Assembly: GCA_963718405.1 (NCBI GenBank)
Contig: CAVQYZ010000005.1
Location: 682,001 to 746,000 of the forward strand
From: Bog-756 sp963718405
Lineage (GTDB): Bacteria > Actinomycetota > Acidimicrobiia > Acidimicrobiales > RAAP-2
Length of the DNA: 64,000 nt
Direction: 5' to 3'
Part shown: positions 36,984-45,766 of the stretch, piece by piece
Layout: the number at the start of each line of letters is the position of its first letter
Numbering within the stretch: position 1 is the stretch's first letter
Position numbers and translations under genes: made by a program
The notes under the pieces: generated by a model
What the model was told of the DNA's origin: nothing
The model's database searches: none
The model's input: the letters and a program-made list of their open reading frames with translations, nothing else

Positions 36984-38818
36984 AAGGGTGGCCGGGGTGC
37001 CGGGGGAATCGTCGGTGACTGGATTTGACCGTGGAGGTGGTGGTCGAGGAGTTCGATGTGGTGGTGGTGGTAGTCGACGGAGGGGTCGACGTGGTCGTGG
37101 TGGTCGGTGGGGGGGCGCCCGAAGACACGATGAGCACCACCGAGCTGCCCGGGGTAACCGAGGTTCCTACGGGAGGGTTGGTCCCCACCGCCTCGCCCGC
37201 TGGGTACTGGGTCGACGGCTGATTGGACACGCTGCTCACCGTGAGCTGGCTGTTGCCGATGACCTGGCCCGCATTGGCCTGGCTCAACCCAGCCACCGAC
37301 GGAACCAGTACGTTGGCCACTCCGGACGAGACGCTCAGAGTCACCAGGGTGCCCTGAGCCACCTTGACGCCGCCGGCTGGAACGGAGCCCACCACGGTCC
37401 CCTTGGGAATGGTCGAACTCGGCGTATAGCTGGCCTTCGAGGTCAATCCCACCGCCTGTATCTGGGCCTGGGCCTGGGCCAGCGTCAGTCCATTGAGATC
37501 GGTGGGGACCGAGACCTTGTTGGCCGGGGCCGGCACGGCCACGGTGAGGGTGATGTTGTCCCCCGATTTGACCAGCGACTTGGGTGCAGGGTCGGTGGAG
37601 ATCACCGTTCCGGCGGTGTCGTTGGAGACCTGGTCATGGGGCGTGACCTTCAGCCCGTCGTTCCTGAGGGTGGCGGTGGCTTGGCCCACCGGCTGGCCCT
37701 CGACGTTGGGGAGCTTGAACGAGGCCGCTCCACCCAGATAGCCCAGGTTCCGCACCAGCAGGAAGCCCGCCCCGATCAGCAACAGCAGCAGAATGACCAG
37801 GATGATGGCGTAGGTACGGGTCCGGTGCGCACCGTCGGAGGGCGGTTCTTCTGCCGCTTCCGGTGGGGTGGCGGCAACGGCCCGGGTCCGTTCCGGGTCC
37901 ACAGCCCCCACCGCCTGGGTGACCCCCATGCCTCCGACCACAGCGGTGGCACCCATGGCGGCCTCGTCCATGGCCAGCACCGAACGACCCTCGTTGAAGC
38001 GGAGTAGGTCGGCCCGGAGCTCCTCGGCCGTGCGGTAGCGATGGGCCGGGTCCTTGGCCATGGCCTTGAGGATGATGGCCTCGAAGGTCGGCGGGATGGA
38101 CGGATTGAGCTCACGGGGGGCAGGTGGGTGGTCCCGGACGTGCTTGGAAGCCACGGCCACCGGCGTGTCGCCGAGGAACGGGGGGCGGCCGGTCACCATC
38201 TCGAAGAGCACCACCCCCAAGGAGTAGATGTCACTGCGCGAGTCCACGCCGATCCCCTCGGCCTGTTCGGGGGAGAAGTAGGTGGCGGTCCCCATGACCG
38301 CCCCGGTCTGGGTCAGGCTCTCCTCGGTATTGATGGCCCGGGCGATCCCGAAGTCGGTGACCTTCACCTGGCCGTCGTCGGTGATCAACACGTTGCCCGG
38401 CTTGACGTCACGGTGGATGACCCCATGGATATGGGCGTAGCCGAGGGCCGCAGCCACGTGGGATCCGACATCGGCGGTGCGCTCGGCCGAAAGCGATCCC
38501 GGCCGTCTTCAGGATGGAGGACAGCGGGCGGCCGTCGATGAACTCCATGACGATGAAGTAGGTCCCGCTGTCCTCGCCCCAGTCGAAGACGGGGACGATG
38601 TTGGGGTGCGAGAGCTTGGCGGCGGCCTGGGCCTCACGGCGGAACCGCTCGACGAAGGAACGGTCCACCGACAGCTCGGGGAACAGGACCTTGAGAGCCA
38701 CCGGCCGGTCGAGCAGCCGGTCGTGGGCGCGGTAGACCTCGGCCATGCCGCCCCGGGCGATCAGGTGAACAAGCTCGTAGCGCTCAGAAAAGACGCGCGG
38801 CGTCTGGGACGGGTCCAT
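36982..38818 (-). CDS. pknB: Ser/Thr protein kinase PknB with three PASTA repeats, one frameshift
   Basis: The kinase domain starts YELVHLIARGGMAEVYRAHD with the ATP-site Lys in VALKVLF, catalytic HRDVKPGNV, DFG motif VTDFGIAR and the PEQ of the activation segment. A frame break near 38504 (one extra base, 3n+1 overall) splits the kinase after SSILKTAG. One membrane helix (AIILVILLLLLIGAGFLLV) is followed by three PASTA repeats that sense peptidoglycan or lipid II. The tail is very Thr-rich. ATG 38818 is the likely start. PknB regulates growth and division; PstP encoded downstream is its phosphatase. Confidence 0.9.
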
Positions 38819-38945
38819 GTGGGTCAAAGCCTAGGCCTGCGTTCGCTGGGGTCCGGGGTTCTCATCGTTCCTCGTTCGGTTGGTGTCGCTGGTGTGGTGG
38901 CCCTGTGCGCCTGATCCGGTCCGCTACGGCGGCGATCCAGGGTGA

Positions 38946-40470
38946 TCATGACTGGTCCGCCAGCACATCGCCCAATATCTGCTTCACGATCGGCCCCGAG
39001 TAGACGGCGCCGGTGGCGCTTCCCGGCTCGTGGGGCAGGACCACGGCGATGGCCACCTTGGTGTTGCCCACCGGGGCGAAGGCGATCAACCAGTCGTCGG
39101 TGTACAGGGGGTCGGGGCCGAACGAACCTTCCTGGGCGGTGCCGGTCTTGGCGGCCACGTCCCAGCTGGCCGGGAATCCGACTTTGTCGGCCGTACCCGA
39201 TGTCACTACGCCCTTCATGAACGTGGTCAGCGTGGCGGCAGTCTGGGGCGAGATGGGGTGCAACCAGGCCTTGGGCTGGTAGGCCTTCACCAGGTCACCC
39301 TGGGAGTCACGGATCTGCTCCATCAGGTGCGGGGTCATCTCGGTGCCGCCGTCGGCCACTGTTCCGGCCACCATGGCCATCTGCAGGGCCGAGGCGGTGA
39401 CGTCCTCCTGCCCGATGGCCGATTTCATGAGGCCCGGGATACCGGAGGTGCCGGTGGGTCCGAACGAGGCCACCGTTCCGAAGTTCGAGGCGGCCACGGT
39501 ATCGGCCGGCACATCGAGGGGGACCTGCTGGTTGAACCCGTAGGCCTCGGCCTGGGCGGTGAGGGTTGGGGCCGTGAGCTGCAGGCCGATGGAGGCAAAG
39601 TCGGCGTCACACGACTGGATCAGCAGCTCCTCGAGCGTGCCCCCACACGTCTCACTGTTGTAGTTGGTGAGGACCTGGGCCGGGGTGCCGGTGTCGGGCA
39701 GGGTGACAAAGGGCACGACCGGGTAGGTCTTGGCGGCCAGGTCGGGACGGTTCTCGAGGACGGCGGAGGTGGTCACCACCTTGAAGCTGGACCCGGGAGG
39801 GTAGACCTGGGCGTAGGTGCCGGGCACCAGCGGGTTCTGGTTGCCCGGTTTGGCGTTATTGGCGTCCCAGGTAGAACGTCTGGACCTTGGTGTTCTGTGA
39901 GACCAGGGGGTTGGGGTCGAAGGACGGATTGGAGTACATGGCCTCGATGGCCCCGGTGGTGGGGTTGAGGACCACGGCGGCGGCGCCGTTCACCCCGGGG
40001 GCCAACTGGTCCAGGGCCGTGGCCACCTGTAACTGGAGGTTCTGGTTGACGGTCAGGGTGACGTTGTCCACCTCGGTGCGGTTGACCAGCAGGTCGCGCA
40101 GGGTCTTGGCCGGTGGGGTGTGGGGAGTGAGGTAGCTGTTGTACTCCGACTCGATCCCCCGGTAGTTGCCGTAGATGGTGGGGGCGAACCCGATGATCTG
40201 GGCGAAGAGGGTGGCAGTGTTTTGCGGGTAGACCCGTTGGTACTTGTAGTAGCTGCCCTTGGGGGCCAGGACCGATTTGGCCAGAACGGTCCCGTCGGCC
40301 GACAGGATCATGCCCCGGGTCTGGCTGCGATTTGCCGCCACCACCCGGGGGTTTCCGTTGCTGGTGGCCAGCGAGTTGGCTTTGATCACCTGGATGTTGT
40401 TGAGCTGGATGAACAGGGCGATGAAGCACAGCATCATGAAGATCCCCAGCCGGCGGATCCGTCGCTCCAT
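38946..40470 (-). CDS. pbpA: Class B penicillin-binding protein PbpA, one frameshift
   Basis: A single N-terminal membrane helix (LGIFMMLCFIALFIQLNNI) leads to a dimerisation domain and a transpeptidase domain. SxxK is PGSSFKVVT and KTG is AAKTGTAQEG. The middle motif reads SCDADF, with Asp where SxN has Asn. The frame breaks near 39860 between FYLGR and the LVPGTYAQVYPPGSS part; the interval is 3n+1, so one base is inserted. Its ATG overlaps the pstP stop (TGATG). It cross-links septal peptidoglycan. The usual partner rodA is not between pbpA and pstP. Confidence 0.9.
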
Positions 40471-41786
40471 CAGTGATCCCCCTTGGTGGTGGAGGTGGTG
40501 GTGTGGTTGGGTTTCGTGGACGAGGGGACGGTCGTAGTCGTGGTCGGGGTCTTCGGGGCGGTCAGGGAGGCCTTGTACATGACCAGGTTTTTGACGTAGG
40601 CCCGGGCGTTGGCCACCGAGGTCTCCTCGACGCCGGCTTCGAGGGTCGGCACGTAACTGGCCGGGACATCCGAGGTGGTTGCGCCGGTGCGTTGCTCCAC
40701 CACCGGGTGGTACCACAGGAATCCGCCGATCCTGCCCTGGTAGATGATCAGTTCGTTGTCCTTCACGCCCACGAAGTAGGAGTTGATGTTGTACCAACGG
40801 ATGGCGGCGAAGCCACCCACGACCACCGCGGCCAGAAGGATGACAAATATCAGGGTGCGGAGGGTGATCAGCCGGCGGCCCCGGGCCATGCGGCGCTGGC
40901 GGCGTCGGGCCCGGCGGCGCTCCCGTCGGCCGGGGGCCGGCACGTCGGGGGCCACGCCCGGATACGGCACATCCCCGACCCCATTGGCGGCGATGGCACC
41001 GGCGGCAGGCTCGGTGAAGTCCGGCGCTACGGCGGCCACGGCCGGAACGGAGTCGTCGCCGTCCTCACCCACCACCACATCGACCACCACTGCGGTGATG
41101 TTGTCGCTGCCCCCGTGGGTTCGGGCCGCCTGGACCAACAGTTCAGCGGCTTGGCGGGGATCGGCGATGGAGGACAGAACCTCGCTGATCTGGTCGACAT
41201 CGAGCTCGTTGGTCAGGCCGTCGCTGCAGAGCAGGTAGCGGTCGCCGCGCACCGGTTGGATGCGCCACAGGTCGACCGACACCTCCGAGGACACCCCGAG
41301 GGCCCGGGTGAGGATGTGGCGATGGGGGTGGACGGCCGCTTCGCCCGACGTGAGCTCGCCGGAGCGAACCATCTCCTCGGCCAGGCTGTGGTCGGTGGTG
41401 ATCTGGGTGAGCTGGCCGTCGTGAAAGCGGTAGGAGCGGGAGTCACCCACATTGACCAGGGCCAGGACGTCCTGGCCGTCCTCGTTGACCAGGCCCACTG
41501 CCGTGAGCGTGGTCCCCATGCCCCGCAACTCGGGGTTTTCCAGGCTGCGCTGCCAGACCACCTCGTTGGCCTGGACGACGGCCTCGGACAGCCCGGCTCC
41601 GGTGGGCTGACGGCTGAAGGCCGCGCCGAAGGCGTCCACGGCGATACGGGCGGCCACCTCCCCTCCGGCGTGACCGCCCATCCCGTCGGCCACGGCGAAC
41701 AGGTTGGAGGTCTCAATGGCCAGGTCCTGGTTGACCGAGCGCACCAGACCGGTATCGGTGGCCGAACCCGAGCGGAGCAGGGTCAT
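40470..41786 (-). CDS. pstP: Protein phosphatase PstP (PP2C family) with membrane anchor
   Basis: 438 residues. The PP2C domain fills about residues 1-240 with the metal-binding motifs NLFAVADGMGGHAGGE and GSDNITAVVV, and LALVNVGDSRSYRF between. A basic stretch (RRERRRARRRQRRMARGRR) precedes one membrane helix and an extracytoplasmic part ending in a Thr-rich tail. ATG 41786 starts 1 nt after the fhaB stop. PstP reverses PknB phosphorylation in this operon. Confidence 0.93.
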   Translation of the reverse strand: MTLLRSGSATDTGLVRSVNQDLAIETSNLFAVADGMGGHAGGEVAARIAVDAFGAAFSRQPTGAGLSEAVVQANEVVWQRSLENPELRGMGTTLTAVGLVNEDGQDVLALVNVGDSRSYRFHDGQLTQITTDHSLAEEMVRSGELTSGEAAVHPHRHILTRALGVSSEVSVDLWRIQPVRGDRYLLCSDGLTNELDVDQISEVLSSIADPRQAAELLVQAARTHGGSDNITAVVVDVVVGEDGDDSVPAVAAVAPDFTEPAAGAIAANGVGDVPYPGVAPDVPAPGRRERRRARRRQRRMARGRRLITLRTLIFVILLAAVVVGGFAAIRWYNINSYFVGVKDNELIIYQGRIGGFLWYHPVVEQRTGATTSDVPASYVPTLEAGVEETSVANARAYVKNLVMYKASLTAPKTPTTTTTVPSSTKPNHTTTSTTKGDH

Positions 41787-41787
41787 C

Positions 41788-42285
41788 TCACTTGCCCACT
41801 TCGAACACGGTGCCGCCCACCTGGAGCAGATCACCCTTTTCGAGTCGGGTCCTCTCGCCGATGCGCACCGTATTGACCCAGGTGCCGTTGGTGGATCCGA
41901 GATCCTCGGCCCACAGGTCCCCGTCCAGACGGAACAGCCGGGCGTGAAGGTTGGACGAGTAGGTGTCGTAGTCGATCGGCACGCCGCAGCCGGCGGCACG
42001 GCCCACGGTCACTTCGTCACCGATCTCGTAGACCCGGCCGGCCTGGTCCTCGGGACGGATGACATGGAGCTTGAGTCGGCGGCCCTTCCGTCCCTTCTCT
42101 TCAGACTCCGGTTCGGCGTCGGCGCCCCGGATCCGACGGCGCTTGAGGGGACGGACCTCCACCCACACCGCCCGGATCACCCACATGAAGAACAGCCACA
42201 GCAGGATGATGACCCCGTACTCGAGAGCACGGAGAACCGGTGTGTTGTTTGTTGGTCCGGGGAGCGAAACCAGGATCAGATGCAT
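41788..42285 (-). CDS. fhaB: FHA domain protein FhaB (FipA)
   Basis: 165 residues: one membrane segment near the N-terminus (GVIILLWLFFMWVIRAVWV), a basic linker, then a C-terminal FHA domain. The phosphothreonine-binding signature is VTVGRAAGCGVPIDY, YSSNLHARLF, LGSTNGTWVN. In mycobacteria FhaB (FipA) is phosphorylated by Ser/Thr kinases and links FtsZ and FtsQ. It is encoded between fhaA and pstP in one reverse-strand operon. Confidence 0.93.
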   Translation of the reverse strand: MHLILVSLPGPTNNTPVLRALEYGVIILLWLFFMWVIRAVWVEVRPLKRRRIRGADAEPESEEKGRKGRRLKLHVIRPEDQAGRVYEIGDEVTVGRAAGCGVPIDYDTYSSNLHARLFRLDGDLWAEDLGSTNGTWVNTVRIGERTRLEKGDLLQVGGTVFEVGK

Positions 42286-42305
42286 CGGCGCTCAGAGGCC
42301 GGCCT

Positions 42306-42962
42306 TCACGAGTTCTCGAACCGGAGCACAGTGGTGCCGATGACGATCTCGTCCCCGTCGGAGAGCTTGCGCTCCCGGACGTTGGCCCCGTTGACCCGGG
42401 TGCCGTTGGTGGAGTTGAGATCGACCAGGACCACGTCGTTGCCCGCCCGGCGGATTTCGGCGTGGCGCCGGCTGGCATTGGGGTCGGTGACCACCACCGA
42501 GCTCTCCGGCAGGCGGCCGATGGTGATGGGGTCGGGGCCGAGGACGATCCGCTCGCCGTCGGCCAACACGATCGAAGCGGCAGGCAGGCCGGCGGGGCCC
42601 TCGTGCACGTCGGACACGATGTCGAAACGGCCCCGGCGTTGGCGGGGATCCTCCATCACCGAGACGGTCACCGGACCGACGAACACATACTCCTCGGTGC
42701 GGGCGTGCTCCCGGGCTGCCTCCTCCAGCTCCCTGACCAGGGCGTCGAGGAAGCTCTCGAAGCGGTCGAAGTCAGAAGGCGACAGGTGGACCACAAAGGC
42801 GTTGGGCGCGATGAGGCCGTGGACGCCCAGGCGACGCTGGAGGTCCATCTCCCTGGTGAGGCGACGACCGATCTCCACCGGATGAAGCTCGCCCCGGAAT
42901 GCTTTGGAGAGAGTGCCGTCGACCATGCGCTCGAGGCGCCCTTCGAACTTCTGGAGTCCCAT
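42306..42962 (-). CDS. fhaA: FhaA (DUF3662 plus FHA domain)
   Basis: 218 residues. The N-terminal DUF3662 domain (GLQKFEGRLERMVDGTLSKAF at the start) is joined to a C-terminal FHA domain with ITIGRLPESSVVVTD, NASRRHAEIR and LNSTNGTRVNG. The linker is much shorter than in M. tuberculosis FhaA (about 520 residues). FhaA binds phosphorylated MviN/FhaB-type partners and couples PknB to peptidoglycan synthesis. It is the first gene of the division operon. Confidence 0.94.
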   Translation of the reverse strand: MGLQKFEGRLERMVDGTLSKAFRGELHPVEIGRRLTREMDLQRRLGVHGLIAPNAFVVHLSPSDFDRFESFLDALVRELEEAAREHARTEEYVFVGPVTVSVMEDPRQRRGRFDIVSDVHEGPAGLPAASIVLADGERIVLGPDPITIGRLPESSVVVTDPNASRRHAEIRRAGNDVVLVDLNSTNGTRVNGANVRERKLSDGDEIVIGTTVLRFENS

Positions 42963-43145
42963 GCTGCGGTCAGCCTATCGGTGTCACCCCCCAGATTGGG
43001 GGTAGGTCCTCGTGGACCAGGAGTATTGCACGGACGGACCACCAGGTAGCTGCATGCCATCAGGCTGAGGGCGGCCCCGGGGCGGCTGCCAGCCCGACGT
43101 GTGAACAGGTGGTTTGGTTGATCGGGTAGCCTCTGTCGGTCGCTC

Positions 43146-43225
<80 letters not shown>

Positions 43226-43232
<7 letters not shown>

Positions 43233-43251
43233 AGGGGTGTCGACAGAACTG
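43226..43251 (+). repeat. 26-bp direct repeat, copy 1 (tRNA-Leu 3' end; attL/attB-like)
   Basis: Bases 43226-43251, starting CCCACCAAGGGGTGT and ending GACAGAACTG, are identical to 47216-47241. The copy begins 7 nt before the end of tRNA-Leu. Downstream it contains the palindrome TGTCGACA, which occurs again at 43258-43265. tRNA 3' ends are classic integration sites for tyrosine-recombinase elements. Confidence 0.75.
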
Positions 43252-43644
43252 CAGTCGTGTCGACAAATGCTGGTCGAATCCGACCTAGGCGTGCGGGTTG
43301 GCGGTCCCATCGCTGGGCGGCACCCGACACCACTGGTTTGGCTCGTCAAGACCACAACCAACGGACGCGGGCCGGGGTCGGCTCCCAGGCTCTGTTCAGA
43401 AGGGAAAAGGGTGACAGTTGAAAGGGAGTGAGGTGCGGTCTTTCACCAACGCTGCCATCGGCAACTGCCTAGTAGGGGGCTGCTCATGGCGGAGTTGGCA
43501 CCGCTGGGAGGGGGCTTGCACATTCCGAGGAGCCCATCCACGGACGACCAGGGTCAATTCTGACGGTCAGTCGATCACAAGGGATTCGTTCGGGGTCGAA
43601 TATCCTTACCTCTTTCACGGACCGGTCAACCGACAGGAGGCCTT
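43252..43644. other. Intergenic region without supported gene (left end of the repeat-bounded segment)
   Basis: About 390 bp between the tRNA repeat and the truncated membrane-protein gene. Short open frames exist but show no codon pattern or family resemblance. It holds a second GTGTCGACA close to the tRNA and a strong GACAGGAGG ribosome site at its right end. I see no integrase, excisionase or RNA gene here. Confidence 0.4.
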
Positions 43645-43905
43645 ATGCCTGATGGTCTTACACCGAGCGACGTGGCCGGCGAGATCTCGAAGCATCGGCA
43701 GCACCACGCAGAGCACCACGAGGCCGATGGACATGAATCGGACTCCGACACCGGGAGCGACGCTGACCGAAGCCCTCGAAAACACGACCGCACACTCTCG
43801 GTCATCGAGGCGATCCTGTTGGCCATCGTGGCCCTCCTAGCTGCCTATACCGGATTCGCCTCAGCTAAATGGTCCACCAAGTCGTCGCCATCGACACCAT
43901 CGCTC
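43645..43905 (+). pseudogene. Truncated small membrane protein gene
   Basis: ATG 43645 follows a strong GACAGGAGG site. The product starts with a His/Glu/Asp-rich soluble part (EISKHRQHHAEHHEADGH) followed by one membrane helix around residues 52-70 (LSVIEAILLAIVALLAAYTG) and FASAKWSTKSS. From roughly codon 82 the open frame becomes Ser/Pro/Gly-rich and runs on into the antisense of the ATPase gene (to 44286), so the original C-terminus appears lost. Family not named; many actinobacterial proteins have a similar helix ending in AKWST. The cut is probably tied to the insertion or deletion that shaped this segment. Confidence 0.5.
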
Positions 43906-43974
43906 TGCCACTGGGCTCAGCGATTGACGAACGGTGGATTTTCCGCTGTCGGGAGTGGCTCGGACGACCAGGGC

Positions 43975-44739
43975 TCAGAGGACCTTGGAGAGGAACGACC
44001 GGGTCCGCTCGTGCCTGGGGTCGGTGAGCACCTGAACCGGGTCGCCGGCCTCCACCACCACCCCACCGTCCATGAAGACCACGGTGTCACCGACTTCGCG
44101 GGCGAAGCCCATCTCGTGGGTGACGACGATCATCGTCATGCCGTCGTCGGCCAGGCTGCGCATGACATCGAGCACGTCGCCCACCAGCTCGGGATCGAGG
44201 GCGGAGGTCGGCTCGTCGAAGAGCATGAGCTTCGGCTCCATGGCCAGGGCCCTGGCGATGGCCACCCGCTGCTGCTGGCCCCCTGAGAGCTGGTTGGGGT
44301 AGCTCGACACCTTGTCGGCCAGGCCGACTCGCTCCAGGAGGCGATGTGCCCGCTCGCCGGCGGCCACCGTCGACTCGCGGCGTACCCGGACAGGGCCCGA
44401 CATGACGTTGTCGAACACGTTCATGTGGGGGAAGAGATTGAACCGTTGGAAGACCATGCCGATTTCCGCCCGCTTGCCACAGACCTCGCGGTCGCGCAGC
44501 TCATAGAGCTTGTCGCCGCTGAGCCGGTAGCCGACCAGCTCGCCGTCGACCCAGAGCTCGCCACTGTCCACCTTCTCGAGGTGGTTGATGCACCGCAGGA
44601 AGGTGCTCTTGCCCGAGCCCGACGGGCCGATCAGGCACAGCACCTCACCCCGGTTGACGGTCAGGTCGATGCCCTTCAGGACCTCGGTCCGGCCGAAGGA
44701 CTTACAGACCTGACGCGCCTCCACCATCGGCTCACTCAT
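43975..44739 (-). CDS. Polar amino-acid ABC transporter ATP-binding protein
   Basis: A 254-residue GlnQ-type ATPase. Walker A GPSGSGKST is at residues 38-46; the family Q-loop GMVFQRFNLFPHMNV, signature LSGGQQQRVAIARAL, Walker B LMLFDEPTSALDP and the H-loop VVTHEMGFAREV follow. It overlaps the permease gene by 8 nt and ends the three-gene importer operon. The substrate (a polar or acidic amino acid) is inferred from family only. Confidence 0.95.
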   Translation of the reverse strand: MSEPMVEARQVCKSFGRTEVLKGIDLTVNRGEVLCLIGPSGSGKSTFLRCINHLEKVDSGELWVDGELVGYRLSGDKLYELRDREVCGKRAEIGMVFQRFNLFPHMNVFDNVMSGPVRVRRESTVAAGERAHRLLERVGLADKVSSYPNQLSGGQQQRVAIARALAMEPKLMLFDEPTSALDPELVGDVLDVMRSLADDGMTMIVVTHEMGFAREVGDTVVFMDGGVVVEAGDPVQVLTDPRHERTRSFLSKVL

Positions 44740-45736
44740 GTGGTGCTACCCAGGGGGCCCCGGCGAGCGGGGGCATCGGCTCGGGGCGCAGGTGGAGCAG
44801 CGACCGCCGCAGTCGCTGGAGGGGGGTGGGTGGCAAGGCCCGGAGGGAGCCACGAGCGTAGTGACGCTCAACGTAATACTGCCCCACGGTGAGGATCGAA
44901 GTGAAGAACAGGTACCAGATGCTGGCCACCAGCAACAGCGGCACCGTCTCGTAGTTGGCGTTGGAGACGTTCTGGGTGGCGGTGAAGAGCTCCGTCACCG
45001 CGATCACGTAGACCAGCGAGGTGGTCTTGAGCATGGAGATGGTCTCGTTGCCCGTCGGCGGGATGATGACCCGCATGGCCTGGGGTAGGACGATGAGCCG
45101 GAGGGTCTGACGCCTCGACATCCCGAGCGACTGGGCGGCCTCGGTCTGGCCCTCGTCGACCGAGATGACCCCGGCCCGGACGATCTCGGCCATGTAGGCG
45201 CCCTCGTTCAGGCTGAGGCCCAGTGCCCCGGCCACGAACGAGGTGACCAGAACGTTGGCGTTGACGGTTACGAAGCCCGGCCCGAACGGGATCCCGAAGG
45301 ACAGGTGCGGGTAGAGGTAGGTGATTCCCACGTACCAGAAGAAGAGCTGGACCAACACCGGCGTCCCCCGGAAGAACCAGATGTAGATCCAGGCCGATCC
45401 GGAGAGCAACCGGTTCGGAGACAGGCGCATCACCGCCAACATCACTCCGATGGTGACGCCCGCCACCATGGCGATGACCGTCAGCTCGAGGGTGACCCCG
45501 ATGCCGCGGAGGATCGGGTGGTAGAAGAGGTACTTCCCCACTACCCCCCACTGGAAGCGGCCTTCGCGCACCCCTCCCCGTTCGACATGGGAGAAGAACA
45601 GGGTGTTGACCAGCATGGCCGCCACCACCAGCACGGCGGCACTGGCCACCCAGCGCCACGGGTGGCGCACGGGGACCACGGTCGGCGCCGACGCCGTGGC
45701 CGTCCCCGGTGGATCAGATCCCGGGGGCTCGGTCAT
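44732..45736 (-). CDS. Polar amino-acid ABC transporter permease
   Basis: A 334-residue HisM/GlnP-type permease. After an N-terminal extension with a membrane helix come five or so segments. The typical start of the His/Glu/Gln permease domain is GIGVTLELTVIAMVAGVTIG. The EAA loop is EIVRAGVISVDEGQTEAAQSLGMSRRQ, which docks onto the ATPase. YIWFFRGTPVLVQLFFWYVG is a family mark. It lies between the binding-protein and ATPase genes on the same strand. Confidence 0.95.
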   Translation of the reverse strand: MTEPPGSDPPGTATASAPTVVPVRHPWRWVASAAVLVVAAMLVNTLFFSHVERGGVREGRFQWGVVGKYLFYHPILRGIGVTLELTVIAMVAGVTIGVMLAVMRLSPNRLLSGSAWIYIWFFRGTPVLVQLFFWYVGITYLYPHLSFGIPFGPGFVTVNANVLVTSFVAGALGLSLNEGAYMAEIVRAGVISVDEGQTEAAQSLGMSRRQTLRLIVLPQAMRVIIPPTGNETISMLKTTSLVYVIAVTELFTATQNVSNANYETVPLLLVASIWYLFFTSILTVGQYYVERHYARGSLRALPPTPLQRLRRSLLHLRPEPMPPLAGAPWVAPHE

Positions 45737-45766
45737 CGGTCGGGTCGTCCGGGGGCGGTCGGGAGA

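Noticed and set aside
42963..43145. Additional RNA gene upstream of tRNA-Leu
   Set aside because: No second tRNA cloverleaf or conserved RNA structure was found in the 180-bp gap.
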